A DNA stretch of 64,000 nt from Manduca sexta (GCF_014839805.1 NC_051118.1:5820391-5884390); one strand, 5' to 3'. Counted from the first letter of the stretch, positions 33,216 through 44,794 are shown. Notes: generated by a model not told the origin, from the sequence alone. A program made the numbers and translations.

Positions 33216-35089
33216 TAAGAAAAAAGAATTAATATCGCATAATATAAGTTACTCCAGGATTCAAAAACATACTAAAAGGCTTTTGAATACTTGAGGCAGA
33301 AGCAATTAGAAAAACAAAATCGACGTTGGCTGCAGACGACATTTTGCGAAGGGGGCGGGAGAGGGCGAGGGTTGTGAAAACATCCCCTTAACGCGTCAGT
33401 GGCTCATCAAACTTGCATACTCCTTTCACAAACGGTCAATGTCAGTTAGTATGAATGTATTTTTGTCTGTGCTTAAATTGGATTTTTTGAGTACATTTGC
33501 ATTGAAGTTGAATAAATAGAAGGGTTTATAAGTGTAGTTTATGTATTTTTATGTGTTTTCTCTAGAGGTTACTGTAATTAAAATTAGTTTAAGCAGCATA
33601 GTAATTATGTGACTAAGTACATTAACAACATAATCGTTTCTGTAACTTGTGACGTCATAACAAACAAATAAAAAAATCTTACGATTATATAATATTAAAA
33701 TGAATGCGAGTCGTTTTGAAAGATCCACCTTTATTTAATTAAGTGTATTTGAAACATGAATGGGGTGGCACGGGTTTTGTAACAAGAAGCCACAAAGCGA
33801 CAATACCTTGGGTATATTAATTTCAATAATGCACCCCTGTGACAACGGCATTGTCTATGCTCCGTTCTACTGTTTATGGTTCTATGTATAAACGTAGTTT
33901 CTACTGTAGACTATAAATTCTATAGTGTATTCACCAACCAGGTCCAGAAATGTTAACAAATATGTACCCAATTTTAAATATAAAATTAGCTCGATTAAAA
34001 AAGCGATAGCATATTTCAGAGGTGTGCCGAGACGGTGATCGCTTCCTGCTTTTCAAAATCTTTATAATACACGTTATATAGCAAATAAAACATCGTTATT
34101 GTCATTTATTTCGGTTTACTTCACTGAACAATTTTGTATTGTCGACGAATATAGAAATGAAACTATTTTGCGAATTAAATGAATTGGAATGAAATTTCGA
34201 TTTCTAACATTCGTGTAAACATGAAAAATCGTCGGCGAATTCGAAACTTGGGTCGATGGATTATAACCTTCAATTAAGACTGACTTGCACAACCGCTCAC
34301 TAAATATGATTAACGCTAAATATATTTTAACCATAGTGCTGTCTCCCTCAACTCTTAAAAGATGACAGTGACAGGACGAAGTTTTAAATGTGTTTAGCGC
34401 TAAATATGTGTAGTAAGTCGTTGTGAAAGCCAGCCTAAATATTGTTTTAAACATCGATATATATGTACTACCCTGTACGTGTAGCTAGTGAAAGGCTGGT
34501 AGGTTAGGGCTCATGTCCTCGCCGATGAGGATCGCGACGCGTTATCCTTCTATTTCCCCCTACCTGCCAGCCCGAGTTGGTTACTTCGGTTTGTACCTTG
34601 TTTTCATTATAAATTTCATCCCTAATTCAAAATGTCCATAGTTATATAAGTAATTTTAATAGTTGTTTAGAAATAATAATAATTATTCTTATGCTTTTTT
34701 TTGATGTATCATAAGTGCAACTTTGTTCGTCTACGTGATAAAGGTTTTTATTTTTATTTTATGTACTAGATTTGGCGTTCCGAACATTCACTGTGTTCAA
34801 CTGAATTGAACTGTTATCCATTCAAACTGATTTTAGTATGATGTCAATATTGATAATTGTTGTTGTTGGAGTGGCGCTCATGATATAAGAAGTCGAGTCT
34901 AAGTGTAAACCTGAATAAAAAATATTAGTCAAATAAGTAAAATTATTTGTTGTTCAAGTGAATAAATAGGTTATAACAGTGACGTTTTGGTAGCCATTTT
35001 AGTTCAGATTATGAACAAATAGTTTATATGGACGATCGTGTCTATACAATATACGTCAATGGTTTTAAATAATTAAGTTTTATTCACAG
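33216..35089. other. presumed intron sequence
   Basis: A G-rich patch (GAAGGGGGCGGGAGAGGGCG, 33348-33367) and a GC-richer piece at 34495-34590 are the only features. The minus frame at 34116-34454 (112 codons) has no domain. No acceptor with a convincing coding stretch was found. Confidence 0.35.
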
Positions 35090-35290
35090 TGCCACTGCGA
35101 CTGCGGTTAAAGCCGTGTTCGGAAGCGTCCCTTAACCGATCTATATTATGTATGCGCTGTCAGTCCGGGCAGACTGCGATGCGTCTGAATGCAGTCTAGC
35201 CCCGATAACGCAGGACAATTGAGCCGGGCTGTCGCGGCCAAACGCGCCACAATGTGCTGCCATTGTCTACGGATTTGAACGGATTTTATC
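35090..35290. other. GC-rich island in presumed intron
   Basis: About 200 bp are markedly GC-richer than the flanks (AGTCCGGGCAGACTGCGATG, GAGCCGGGCTGTCGCGGCCA) and match no repeat family here. No frame with splice signals is evident. It could be conserved regulatory DNA or an unrecognised repeat. Confidence 0.35.
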
Positions 35291-35791
35291 ATGAATTATT
35301 TGTAAATATTTGTTTTTCTAAAAGTAAGTAGTGTGAAACTGTCATTTGCATAGCTATGTCCGTTACAGATGTATTGTTGTAGTTAAATTAGCCTATTGCT
35401 GGTCTGATAAATGTTTATTTAAAAGTATGCACAGAACTGAATAAAAAATCAGTTAATAAGTAACTCGGAAAGTCGTAAAACTATGATTAACGAATTTTTA
35501 ATGCCTAAGGGGGTTGATTCTTGGAGATAATTTAAATGCGGCATTATTCGAAGGAAATATAACGTATTTAAACCAAAAACGACACAGACTACAACTACGA
35601 TCAATTAATCGGTCTATAGAAAAAATATCGCTGGAAAAACAAAAAAATCTGAATTGAGTAACCTCCTTTTGTAGTCAAAAAGGGAATGCAAGTAAACCCA
35701 AAACACCTGTTCTACTTAGAGGCAATACCCTTTGTTGATAAACAAACTATTCGGGTAAAGTAAATACCCGCAAGTTGGTTTATCATTACCC
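35291..35791. other. presumed intron sequence
   Basis: AT-rich; no repeat, hairpin or coding signal seen. Confidence 0.3.
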
Positions 35792-35820
35792 GCTGTGTTT
35801 ACCGGCCGGTTAAACACGGC
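35792..35820. repeat. imperfect palindrome around CCGGCCGG
   Basis: GTGTTTA-CCGGCCGG-TTAAACAC is palindromic except for one missing A, and extends outward with one mismatch. It lies in a CG-rich patch (35780-35860). Confidence 0.7.
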
Positions 35821-35939
35821 TGCGGTCGTGTCTGACACGGGTATGACGGTATTTCACGTCAATAATAATGGATATTTGCGTGACGGAATATTTATGGATG
35901 CAGATTGCAGTCATGGATAAAAGTTGAAAATTTTTTTTG

Positions 35940-36350
35940 GTTAAGATTTTTTTTATTAGAATAAGGCAAATTAAATTATAACCTGTTTGTTATAAAGTAA
36001 CGGATTCTTTTCATGTGATGTTCTTTTTTTTAAATTCGTTGCCTGCAAATGTACCAAAGACGCTTGTGAATATCTATAAACTGCGGGCTTGCAAAATAAG
36101 ATTATAATCAATGGAAATACCTATGAATGCAGATTTTTGTTAACCAATACTGATAAAATGTCTTAATTTTTCTTAGTTAATATTTCTTTTGATTAGAATA
36201 AGGCAAATTAAATCATAACCTCCATCCATGTTTAAAATAACGGTTTTTTATATTTTTGAATCTAATGATGTTCTATTTTTAAAATTCATTGCGTGCGAAA
36301 TTAAAAAAGACGTTCGTGAATATCTATAAATACCGGACATGCAAAATGAG
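35940..36350. repeat. diverged local duplication, about 240-bp offset
   Basis: Units at about 35940-36100 and 36176-36350 share TTAGAATAAGGCAAATTAAA, TATAACCT/CATAACCT, GATGTTCT.TTTT..AAATTC, AAAGACG.T.GTGAATATC and TATCTATAAA..GC.AAAT. The second unit underlies the first half of a 61-codon frame (36289-36474), which is therefore not accepted as a gene. Confidence 0.7.
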
Positions 36351-37431
36351 ATATCCGATGGAATCCGGTCGCCTGGTAACCCTACGGATCACGTGTACGG
36401 CCCAGATGGAAATTGATTACACACCTGAGCGAGTTAGCTTAGTGGGTACGGAGTCTGTTGTGGCCACGGTCTAATGAAGAACACGCCATCTTGCCTTCCT
36501 CAAATAGGTTCCTTTAATCGCCAATATCAATAAACGATTCTAATAGGTTTTTCGATCGGTCGAGAAATGGACCGATCAGAATAAAGTTTGTTTGCATACA
36601 AGTGACTTATTTTTATTGATTAATTCTCGAGATTAGATTGAAGATTGAGATTGGGATCGCCTATTGAAATCTTTTGAGTAGTATTAAATAGATTAAACAC
36701 GAATATGTAAATGCGATTTGCGATGTTTTAATGTTAGAAGAGAACTCGGGAATCGCTACATAGATTTGGATTTTTGGCACACTGATAAACCATTTCTTGG
36801 ATGGTGTGTGTTTGATATAATTATTCCGATGGTCAGTGACAATTTGTCCTAGACAATATCTTTCACTGCGTTGTCACGAGCAAAATGTATAACACGGTCA
36901 AATACAAAAGTCACATTGGCCATTATCCTCCCGAAGAAATTGTTATGGAAAAAGTACTTTATACATTAACTGATTAATACTTCAACTGTCACATTTGAAT
37001 AGTAAAACAGGCCCCAAGTCGCATAGCGGTTCATATTTAATAAACAAAGTACATAACTATTACAATTAATAAATTAATTGAATAATGTAACAAAGTTATA
37101 AAATTTTATTTTAACGCAAATAAATCGTTATGCAATGACTGAATAAGGAAAAATAGCTTCGAAATGCTTCATAGTCTCATCATCGCGGTTGAAAATAAAC
37201 AATATTATATTACTAGCGAAAACGTACGCGTGAAAATGTTTTTTTCGGGATAAGTGTCTTTAGCACTCAAGAGTAATGTAGCTTTCTATTAGTGAAAAAA
37301 TTATCAAAATCGGTCCAGTACTTCCAGAGATTAGCCAACCTGAGAATTTTCTACCTCTACAAACTGAAAATTTTCCTTTGGCTTCACGTATGCCATCAGT
37401 GAAGTCACATTGCCGTTCTAATCTATATATT
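36351..37431. other. presumed intron sequence
   Basis: The first 120 bp (36351-36475) are GC-richer, with an open frame but no start context or splice site. The rest is AT-rich with no recognised repeat. Confidence 0.3.
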
Positions 37432-37708
37432 TAAAAATGAATCCCTATTTCCCTTGGTCACGTCATCACGCGTAAACGGCTGGATCGATTTCACTAATTT
37501 TTTTTTGTTGTGTTTGTTATTGTCAGGAGAAGGTTCTTATGGAAGGAAACATTCAAAAAATTGGGCGGAAAATTAGAAAATTTAAGAAAACTTCACGAAA
37601 ATATTAATTTTATATAACTGTAAATTGTTTGAAATAACTGTCAGCGATCGACAGAATGCGCGCGTGCATACATAGTTAAGACAGGACAACGACTGTCGGG
37701 TCAGCTAG
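37432..37708 (+). mobile_element. non-autonomous Helitron-like family E, intact ends
   Basis: It begins TCTATATATTTAAAAATGAA directly after an A and ends GGGTCAGCTAG directly before a T. A hairpin GACAG-GACAACGA-CTGTC lies about 9 bp before the 3' end. A|TC...hairpin...CTAG|T is the full Helitron terminal signature. At 277 bp it encodes nothing and would depend on an autonomous partner. Pieces of the family occur at 370, 30393 and 56440. Confidence 0.8.
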
Positions 37709-38002
37709 TTATAAATAAAACCCTATCACAAGCTAGCAAAAACGTGTAAAAACATCACGGGAAACATTTCAAACGCTGAGGGAGTGATAACAATAATGTC
37801 ATACACATTCGCACAGCAGTTTTTGCATGCAAACGGACAGAACTTTTTAAAATATGCATAGCGTGTTTATTTTTGGCGTGACGGGTGAAAATATTTGTAA
37901 CACGCGGAGTTGTGAAATAGTGTTTGCGATTCGTCCTCGGGGGAGGCAGGTGAATAGTGTAGAAAATTTAAAATTTAATTTCACTAACTAATATTTCAAT
38001 GT

Positions 38003-38180
38003 GACATTATGTGGAGAGGTTTGGATGTATGTTTGAAAAAAACGCAGCGATTACTGAACGGATTTGGGTTAAATTGGGCACAAAGATAGACCATGCCTTG
38101 AATTAACATATAGGCTTTTTTTTACTCGGTAAAACTACATAGTGGGATCTTTACACTGGGAAAGGTTTACGAGAACACTT
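38003..38180 (+). mobile_element. Helitron-like family F, 3'-damaged
   Basis: GCGATTACTGAACGGATTTG, GATAGACCATGCCTTGAATT and AACATATAGGC are the family F core. The hairpin and CTAG end are absent. Confidence 0.55.
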
Positions 38181-38240
38181 ATTATAATATCAGGCCTGTA
38201 TTGTATACTATCCCACTGTTGGGCACGGGCCTCCTCTACT
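38181..38240 (-). mobile_element. SINE family C, 3' fragment
   Basis: ATTATAATATCAGGCCTGTA, ATCCCACTGTTGGGCACGGG and CCTCCTCTACT match the distal end of family C. Confidence 0.6.
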
Positions 38241-39159
38241 AAATGAACATAGAATTGCAACCAAGCATGTTCTAATTACTATCCCATAAGCATACCGTCT
38301 CAAAGGGTATTTACAATAAAGTAAGGCGTGAATATATAGATGCACGATTGTGCTTTTTTTAAACCACTAAAGGGTGGGATGTTTTCATAACGTTAAATAT
38401 AGTACAAAAAGGGAGTTAAGTGTTTTTGTGAAGTTTACGTTTAGTTTTAGAACGCATGCTCGTTCTTTAATGGCACCGTTAACTTTAATGATATGTGTTG
38501 GTAATTGGCCTGTTTTGTTAACAAGTTCTTTTGTTTTGTAATGACATAGTTTCGTGTTGCTTCCTTGTTTTGCTGTTGTAATTGAGTTTGAATTTTAATC
38601 TGCTTTGATTAAGGTGATTTTTCAATCATCAGTTAAGATATCTATCAAACACATTATAACTTAACTGATAAACGTAAGACGAATTGGGAACTTTATACAT
38701 ACAATTGTCAATATTGATTCATTTCTGTTTTATTTTATCCAACGAATAAATTATATCCGATTTAAAATCAGCCTTTATGTGATATACGTTTAAGTGCCCT
38801 ATTCAATTTAATAGTAAATTGAGATTCTAGTAGAATTATAATAATAAAATTTGTATGTCCTATATTATAATACTGCCTCTCTGATAAGCACGGATCTATA
38901 CCTAGGCGGGTCTAGGGCTTCCGTCGTAATCCATCAAAATGGCCGAGGGCGAATGTGGTTAATACACAAACTTGAAATAAATTATGTCATCAAGTTCTAA
39001 GTGACAAAATTTTTAATTAAACTAGTTATTCGGATTTTGTCAAGGTTTTTATATTTTAATTTTCTCCCATCGTTTTGAAACCGGCAGCTTTCATGGTCAC
39101 GGGACCCCGTGACCTCGAAGACTGCAAAATTTTCTCATCAATAACATTTATAATAATTA
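38241..39159. other. presumed intron sequence
   Basis: At about 39083-39133, TCACGGGACCCCGTGACCTC with GAAGACTGCAAAATTTTC resembles the family J repeat (39850, 57713). No coding signal. Confidence 0.35.
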
Positions 39160-39420
39160 CACACATCACAACACCACGCATTTATCCCCGAAGGGGTATG
39201 CAGAGGCGGAACCAGGGCATCCACTTTTCGCTGTATGTGTTCCGTCCCATGATGTAACAAGGGGTGAGTCTATCTCCATATCGGACACAAATTCCAGACT
39301 TCGGGTTGATACTGAGCAGAAAAACCCAAATATCACTTTGCCCGACTCGGGATTCGAACCCAGTACCTCTGAGCGCTGCCGTACCGCGCATGCAGTACAA
39401 CTACACCACCGAGGCAGCCG
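39160..39420 (-). mobile_element. SINE family A, full length with 9-bp target duplication
   Basis: The minus-strand head is CGGCTGCCTCGGTGGTGTAG, with the TGGGTTCGAATCCCGAGT B box, the body, and the ATAAATGCGTGGTG 3' end. TAATAATTA flanks both sides (39151-39159, 39421-39429). Overlapping frames on both strands (72 codons each) follow the repeat and are not genes. Confidence 0.85.
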
Positions 39421-39849
39421 TAATAATTAAATTAAGCCAAATAAATGTATTCCGAATAATTTATGCAATTTACAACACCTAACAAGCTACAAGTGAAAAC
39501 GTCTAACCAGCATCTAATTACCAAACTGAAGTCACAGAGAAATGTAAAGAACACAGCAAATGAGGGTAGCAAGATAATTTTGTAATGGATTATAACACCC
39601 TCAGAGTCCATTAAGTAAATTAAGGGTCCGTTCGGATTGAATACTTTAAAAATGTTTGCAAAGGGGATGCGACACTTCCCCTCGTGTTTGCGAGCCTTTT
39701 CATTCGGGTTTTTATCATGTCCACTGCATACAGCATAATGTCGGTAGGAAACCTCGTGAAAGCTTTAAAACTGACACGTCATATGAAAAATTGTGTTCCA
39801 ATATTTAAGTTGACTAGTTATTTTTTATACCAAAGACTTTGCGGTTTTC
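39421..39849. other. presumed intron sequence
   Basis: A 61-codon frame at 39684-39869 runs into family J. No other signal. Confidence 0.3.
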
Positions 39850-39935
39850 GTAGTCACGGGGCTGCATAGTCTTCGAAACGTCGAGAAAAAATTATAATAT
39901 AAAAAGCCGCGATGAAATGCAAAAAAAAAAATTGT
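39850..39935 (+). repeat. dispersed repeat family J
   Basis: GTAGTCACGGGGCTGCATAG, TCTTCGAAACGTCGAGAAAA and ATATAAAAAGCCGCG match 57713-57795. A + orientation is assumed from the A-rich end. Confidence 0.6.
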
Positions 39936-39979
39936 TTTATATCAATATTAAACACTTATCAAATAAATAAGCAGTACAG

Positions 39980-40215
39980 AAGTTAGCCATCAGTATTGCT
40001 CTCACAATAATGAGTTTCGCATTTTCTTTTATATTCCCCCGATACTTTTCCATCGTATCTCAACGCTGCAGGGTCCGATGTTGCCGCTCGGAAATTTATA
40101 GCCGGTCGCATAATCGATCGTGGCGGTGTCGCGTGGATGTTGTACGACTGCGGCAAGACTGTCGCACGACCGCCGCACGTGCCAAACGATGCTTGTTCTG
40201 TTGGCAAATTTAAAA
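39980..40215. other. GC-rich island open in several frames
   Basis: A minus frame (39983-40207, 74 codons) and two plus frames (40010-40213; 40137-40373) overlap here. The minus frame has mixed, fairly gene-like codons but no domain and no clear splice sites. The island abuts a family C SINE. I cannot decide between an exon of an unknown gene, conserved non-coding DNA and repeat sequence. Confidence 0.3.
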
Positions 40216-40251
40216 ATGGATTTTGTGTATGTGTGGATTTAAAGCTTGTAT

Positions 40252-40560
40252 GCGATAGGTTAACTGGTTGTGGAACGGACTGCCGAGACGAATGTCTACA
40301 GGTTCAAAACTTAAGGTCCTGTGACTTTTCTAAAATCATATGTGTATTTTTTGTGATTTATCGCTTGCTTTAACGGTGAAAGAAAATATCGTGAGGAAAC
40401 CAACACACCTGAAAAAATATCTATAGGAATTTTGAGGGTGTGTGAAATCTACCAATCCACATTAGGCCAGCATGGTAGACTAAGGCCTAATCCCTCTCAG
40501 TAGTAGAGGTGGCTCGTGTCCAGCAGTGGGACAGTATATAATACAGAGCTGATATTATTG
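40252..40560 (+). mobile_element. SINE family C, near full length
   Basis: The head GGTTAACTGGTTGTGGAACG and a degenerate B box GGTTCAAAACT are followed by the body and tail (ACAGTATATAATACAGAGCT, GATATTATT). It is in the same orientation as the copy at 50016. Confidence 0.8.
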
Positions 40561-41576
40561 CGATAACTTTAGATTGCTACTGGAATTTCTGCCAGCAAGC
40601 AGTATAAACGCTCTTATGTTAAAAGACATTAGAGTCAATGTAAATACTACATTAACAATATATATTGATGTCTGAACGTCGAGCTCAGTGCAGTTGCGTT
40701 AGTGCCTATAATTTATATTTATTTAACCTAACATGTTAGGGATCTTCAAGTCTATATTGTGATAAAATGGACTTATTTGTTTCACTATGAAAGAATTAGA
40801 TCCCATATAATTCATCAGCAACTAGTTAATTGGATGCGACGTAGGATCTTGTCTTATAAGTATAAAAAAACTTCCAACACACAGTTTTTTTAGGTCTAAG
40901 TCTTTTATTTGATGCTATTGATTGATGTTCTGCTTAGCTTTAAGGTCGCTTTTTAATTTGCAATATTTATTATATTCTTCAGATAGTCAAACGATTTGCA
41001 TTTCGAACGGTCGTGGAGAAAAATAAGTGCAACACACCCCTATAAAAATACTATTAACATTCCATTAATATAATTAAATTTTATTTAATAACAATAATGG
41101 TCTCTATGACGTATACTTTATGATCACGCAAATTTCGAACGTAAATGCATTGAGTCACCCCTTGTTTGTAAGGGCCAGGGGTGGCACGTGTTGAGTTTCT
41201 CACTTGATTAATGCTTTTTATTTTTTTGTGCTCGAGTATAAAGCATCGGGTTTCATAGATTCGATAAATTATTTTTTATTTTTATATTTATAATGCAGGG
41301 TGCTTTTTTATTGTGTTCTTTTTATTGTGTTATAGATGGTTTGATTATTTGCAATATTTTTTCTATTCTATATTTGAAAAAACTTTCCGTTTAATATTAA
41401 TGCGTAGGGAATTTGTTCGGTCATAATCATAACTTTTTTATTTTTAATATGCTCCGAGTCACAGCTGCAAAGCCATTAGTACTTTTAGACACGAACTGCT
41501 AAAATAAAATTACAGAGTTGCAGTTGACGTATCCGACCTTTTTAAAACTATAAAATACCATTTTTGCATTAGTAAA
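40561..41576. other. presumed intron sequence
   Basis: AT-rich throughout, with T runs around 41218-41320. No repeat or coding signal recognised. Confidence 0.3.
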
Positions 41577-41692
41577 CATCATCATTATCTTCAGCCACAT
41601 AAAATCCACTGCTGAACATGGGCCTCCGCCAAAGATTTCCAGACAATTCTGTCGAAAGCGGCCTGCATCCAGCATGTTTCTGCGACCTTTAC
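41577..41692 (-). pseudogene. LINE 3' end relic, reversed
   Basis: CATCATCATTATCTTCAGCC, CACTGCTGAACATGGGCCTC and GCATCCAGCATGTTTCTGCG are the reverse of the LINE tail seen at 11434. The 87-codon minus frame here (41499-41762) is not intact coding sequence. Confidence 0.6.
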
Positions 41693-42034
41693 CAATAAGT
41701 AAATTAGTAAACAAACAAAAAAAAAACGTACTTAAAGAATAATTCAGACATCTAAGTATCAAAAGTTAAATAATTTTACCGTAAACAGACACAAAACTAA
41801 TTCATCGCTATATTTAGAAGTACGGCACAAATATGAAAGTTCCCATGTACGGCCGAGGCCGCAAATGCCTTAATTATACAAATTGCACGTGGTAGATGGT
41901 AGACCAGTTGTACTGAACTCTTTAGTGGCGTTAAATTCTTAATGGGATATGGCTTGTACGAGAGAAATGCTTATTTCTAGGAGAATGCATACTTCTAGTT
42001 ACAATGATATATTACTGTCCAAATGTCGGATAGA
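41693..42034. other. presumed intron sequence
   Basis: No shared repeat words or coding signal seen. Confidence 0.3.
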
Positions 42035-42463
42035 TATACTAATATATAAAGCTGAAGAGTTTGTTTGTGTTGAATAAAGATAAATTTAAAGGTTTGTACA
42101 ATATCTTTATAAACGTATTTAATATATATTGTGTATTTAAAGGTGTCTTTGTATACGTTTTTTGTTTCTTTTCATATCCGCCGTGTGGCGTGTTGTCTTC
42201 CGAGTGTCGAAATATGTATTGAACAGTTCATTTAGTATACGAATTAATAAATGTAAATTAAAGAAATCTTACTCAATTTTATTCAAATATAGTCATAACC
42301 CAACAGTTTGTTTGCTCTTATCTCAGGAACTACTAGACGTATTTTGATTTTTTTTATTAATAGGAAGCTATATTACTCCTGAGTCTATAGGGTTTATTAT
42401 CTTGGGAAAATAATTATCAAGGAAAAACTTTCACACGTGCGGAGTTGCAGGCGAAAGCTAATT
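42035..42463 (+). mobile_element. Helitron-like family F with extra internal sequence
   Basis: The left part (ACTAATATATAAAGCTGAAG, AGTTTGTTTGTG) and the right part (CTCAGGAACTACTAGACG, ATTACTCCTGAGTCTATAGG, GGCGAAAGCTAATTGG) bracket about 220 bp of unrelated AT-rich sequence. The 3' end reads CTAA instead of CTAG. Confidence 0.55.
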
Positions 42464-42672
42464 GGATATAAAATTCCGGTAAGATAAAATAATTTCGTTT
42501 TTTTTTTTATTTGAATTTGGAATTGGCCGCCTTTACAATTGTCATCAATAGACAATATTCAAATATTTGGCATTTGAGAAATGACTGTCAACCAAAAACA
42601 AAAAAAGTGTAATTTAAAAATGTGTGTGCTATGTGACGCGAGACCCAAAATAGCTCGTTATTTCTGACTTCT

Positions 42673-42894
42673 TTAAGGCGATACCTCAAGGTCCATTTTC
42701 ATACATTTTGTTTCGCCTTTAATCTGGGTAACTAAACAAGTATTGGCAAGTAAAGAATTTAAATTCACGTCTAGTTAGTGATTAGTTCTCGCAGTTGAAA
42801 GAAAAACGTAAAAATAATTAATAATCATGGATATTTCGGCCTTTAAAATTTAATATGACGAAATTGGAAAATGGACCTTGAGGTATCGCCTTAA
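42673..42894. mobile_element. MITE family M, intact, TTAA target duplication
   Basis: TTAA lies at both ends (42673-42676, 42891-42894). Inside it, a perfect 24-bp terminal inverted repeat runs 42677-42700 and 42867-42890, starting GGCGATACCTCAAGG. The total is 222 bp with no coding capacity. A TTAA duplication is the piggyBac hallmark, but the ends do not start CCC as in classical piggyBac, so the superfamily is left open. Confidence 0.85.
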
Positions 42895-43396
42895 TACGTA
42901 ATTTGTCTGTTAATTAGGTTTGAACCTTATTATTAGGTAATAGTTGTAGCTCGCGTCTGCGCTCGCGTACATCTCCGTTCCCGGTATAAACGTGGTTAAT
43001 CAAGGATAATGGAGCAATTCTCAAACTCATTTCCAATTAGCAAATGAGTTTTCAGAATCAGATATATAGTTTTGGAAGTTACCCTATATGTGCAAACGTA
43101 CAAACTTTTCAATAGTCTTAGTAGGGATGAATAAACCCCAATATTTCCCTATGAGTACTGATGACTTATGCCAATTGCAATCATAATACTATAGTGTTAC
43201 GATAGATTTTTGCTCGTATATAACTATTGAAAAGTCTGAATATAATGATGGATATCTAGAAATTTCTTCGTTCAGTGTCCGCGTGGTAACAAATGGTTGA
43301 GTTATGCGAAATGCGATTCTGTTTGTGGATAAGGGTTGTATTCGATAATGCAATTGTAGCGGTTTGAAGGGGTTTTGTTATAAAAACCCTTGAATG
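42895..43396. other. presumed intron sequence
   Basis: A CG-richer stretch lies at 42945-42985. No coding or repeat signal. Confidence 0.3.
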
Positions 43397-43655
43397 AAGG
43401 CTTACTGGTGGTAGGTCTTTCATATGTGAGAGTCTGCCTGGGTAGATACCATCGCAATGTCTATTTTTGCCTCCAAGCAGCAGTGTGTAGTCACTGTTGT
43501 GTTCCGGTTTGAAGGACATTGTAGCCAGTGTAACTACTGGATATAATAAGACTAAAAATCCTATGTCTTATGATGACGAGTGCAGTGGAATACCAAACAA
43601 TACTTTGTAATTCAAGGTGTTGGATGGCGTTTCTACTGTTTATGGACGATGTTAA
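43397..43655 (+). repeat. SINE-like repeat family H, copy 1
   Basis: TGCCTCCAAGCAGCAGTGTG, GTTCCGGTTTGAAGGACATT, GTAGCCAGTGTAACTACTGG and TCAAGGTGTTGGATGGCGTT recur at 45465-45695, the last part also at 44795-44917. The family resembles a widespread lepidopteran repeat with a GGTTTGAAGG core and an AATAAAAAAA end. Confidence 0.7.
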
Positions 43656-43832
43656 TGTCAACTAACAGGAGATGATTACCCCTCGACAATCGACACAATT
43701 ATGCCTGTTGGAACCGGATATACACAGCCTGATCTCAGAATGCGACACATTTTAGGCCACTACAGCGGGTTTTAACAGCTTGTGGTGATCGATACCATGG
43801 CGAATATAAAATATATCCTACCACCAGAATAA
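43656..43832 (-). repeat. family B repeat
   Basis: It abuts family H. On the minus strand it reads from CTGGTGGTAGGATATATTTT through the CCGCTGTAGTGGCC block, GGCATAATTGTGTCGATTGT and CGAGGGGTAATCATCTCC. Moderately diverged. Confidence 0.7.
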
Positions 43833-44635
43833 CTCCCATATAATTCCCAATATCTAAGTACTCGCGTTGTTTATCGAACGTTAAAGTTGGTGCGGCAGGT
43901 GCCGAGTGCCGCGCCAATACGTACAACTTGCCCGCTTTATAAATTCTTACGTTCGTGAAACTTCTGCGACGTGTGGAATCCGCCGGTCTGGCAATGTGAT
44001 TTGAATATTCGATAGGTTTCTGCGCGGATTTTGTAAAATTTTGTTATATAGATAGTTTTTACGTTCAGTTGTTTATTTGTTAACTTTAGTTTCGTTTTCG
44101 TTTCGTCTTATATGTATAGAAAGATGTCCAATAAGATAGGTAAGAATAAAATACGTAGGATAAGAATACCCACGTGTTGGGGGCTTTTTTAAGACTTTTT
44201 TAGGTTTACCCGTGTCAATTATATTTTTTTACGTATATTTTTATTATATACATGCAAGCCTACCGTATGTTTAAATAGGTCTCTCGATCTAAAATACAAA
44301 CTGTATACAGTACTAAGCCGAAAAATGTCGTCACAACAAGTAAACATAAGTCATGTAAGCAGTCTTGGATTTGTAAATAGGCCGTATAGGTCGCGGCCTA
44401 TGGGCGGCAGATTTCAGAGGACGCTCACTCGATTTAATTAATCATTCGTTTATTTAACTTTAGTGGCTTCCATAATCAAACAAATGGAAAATTATTAAGT
44501 ATTTTAAAAACCTACATACATACATAAACTTTTATCTACATGGGGCGGCGGAAATAAAGTGTCCTACACTTATAAAAAATATAAATGTGACAGTGCATGT
44601 AAGAGTAATTACAATAATCAATGAACAGTACAGAA
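43833..44635. other. presumed intron sequence
   Basis: It has no repeat match within the window, apart from a GC-richer patch at 44390-44430. No coding signal. Confidence 0.3.
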
Positions 44636-44760
44636 GCAAGCTTGGCGGCGCGCCAGGTGAAATAGGCCGCTCTACGCGTTCAGGCGAGGACGCTCGTTTG
44701 CAAGAGCCCTTACAGGTGTAACTATCCCACTTTACTCTGATACTGACGATTTATTTACTA
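44636..44760. repeat. dispersed repeat family I, copy 1
   Basis: CTTGGCGGCGCGCCAGGTGA, AATAGGCCGCTCTAC, GCTCGTTTGCAAGAGCCCTT and ACAGGTGTAACTATCC correspond word by word to 45217-45335. Confidence 0.6.
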
Positions 44761-44794
44761 GATGTCGCTCGCGGCTTCGTTTGTGTGAAAATGA

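Noticed and set aside
34116..34454. 112-codon minus-strand frame
   Set aside because: No motif and no start or splice context.
36289..36474. 61-codon frame with a gene-like second half
   Set aside because: The first half belongs to a local duplication unit; no splice acceptor or start context supports the rest.
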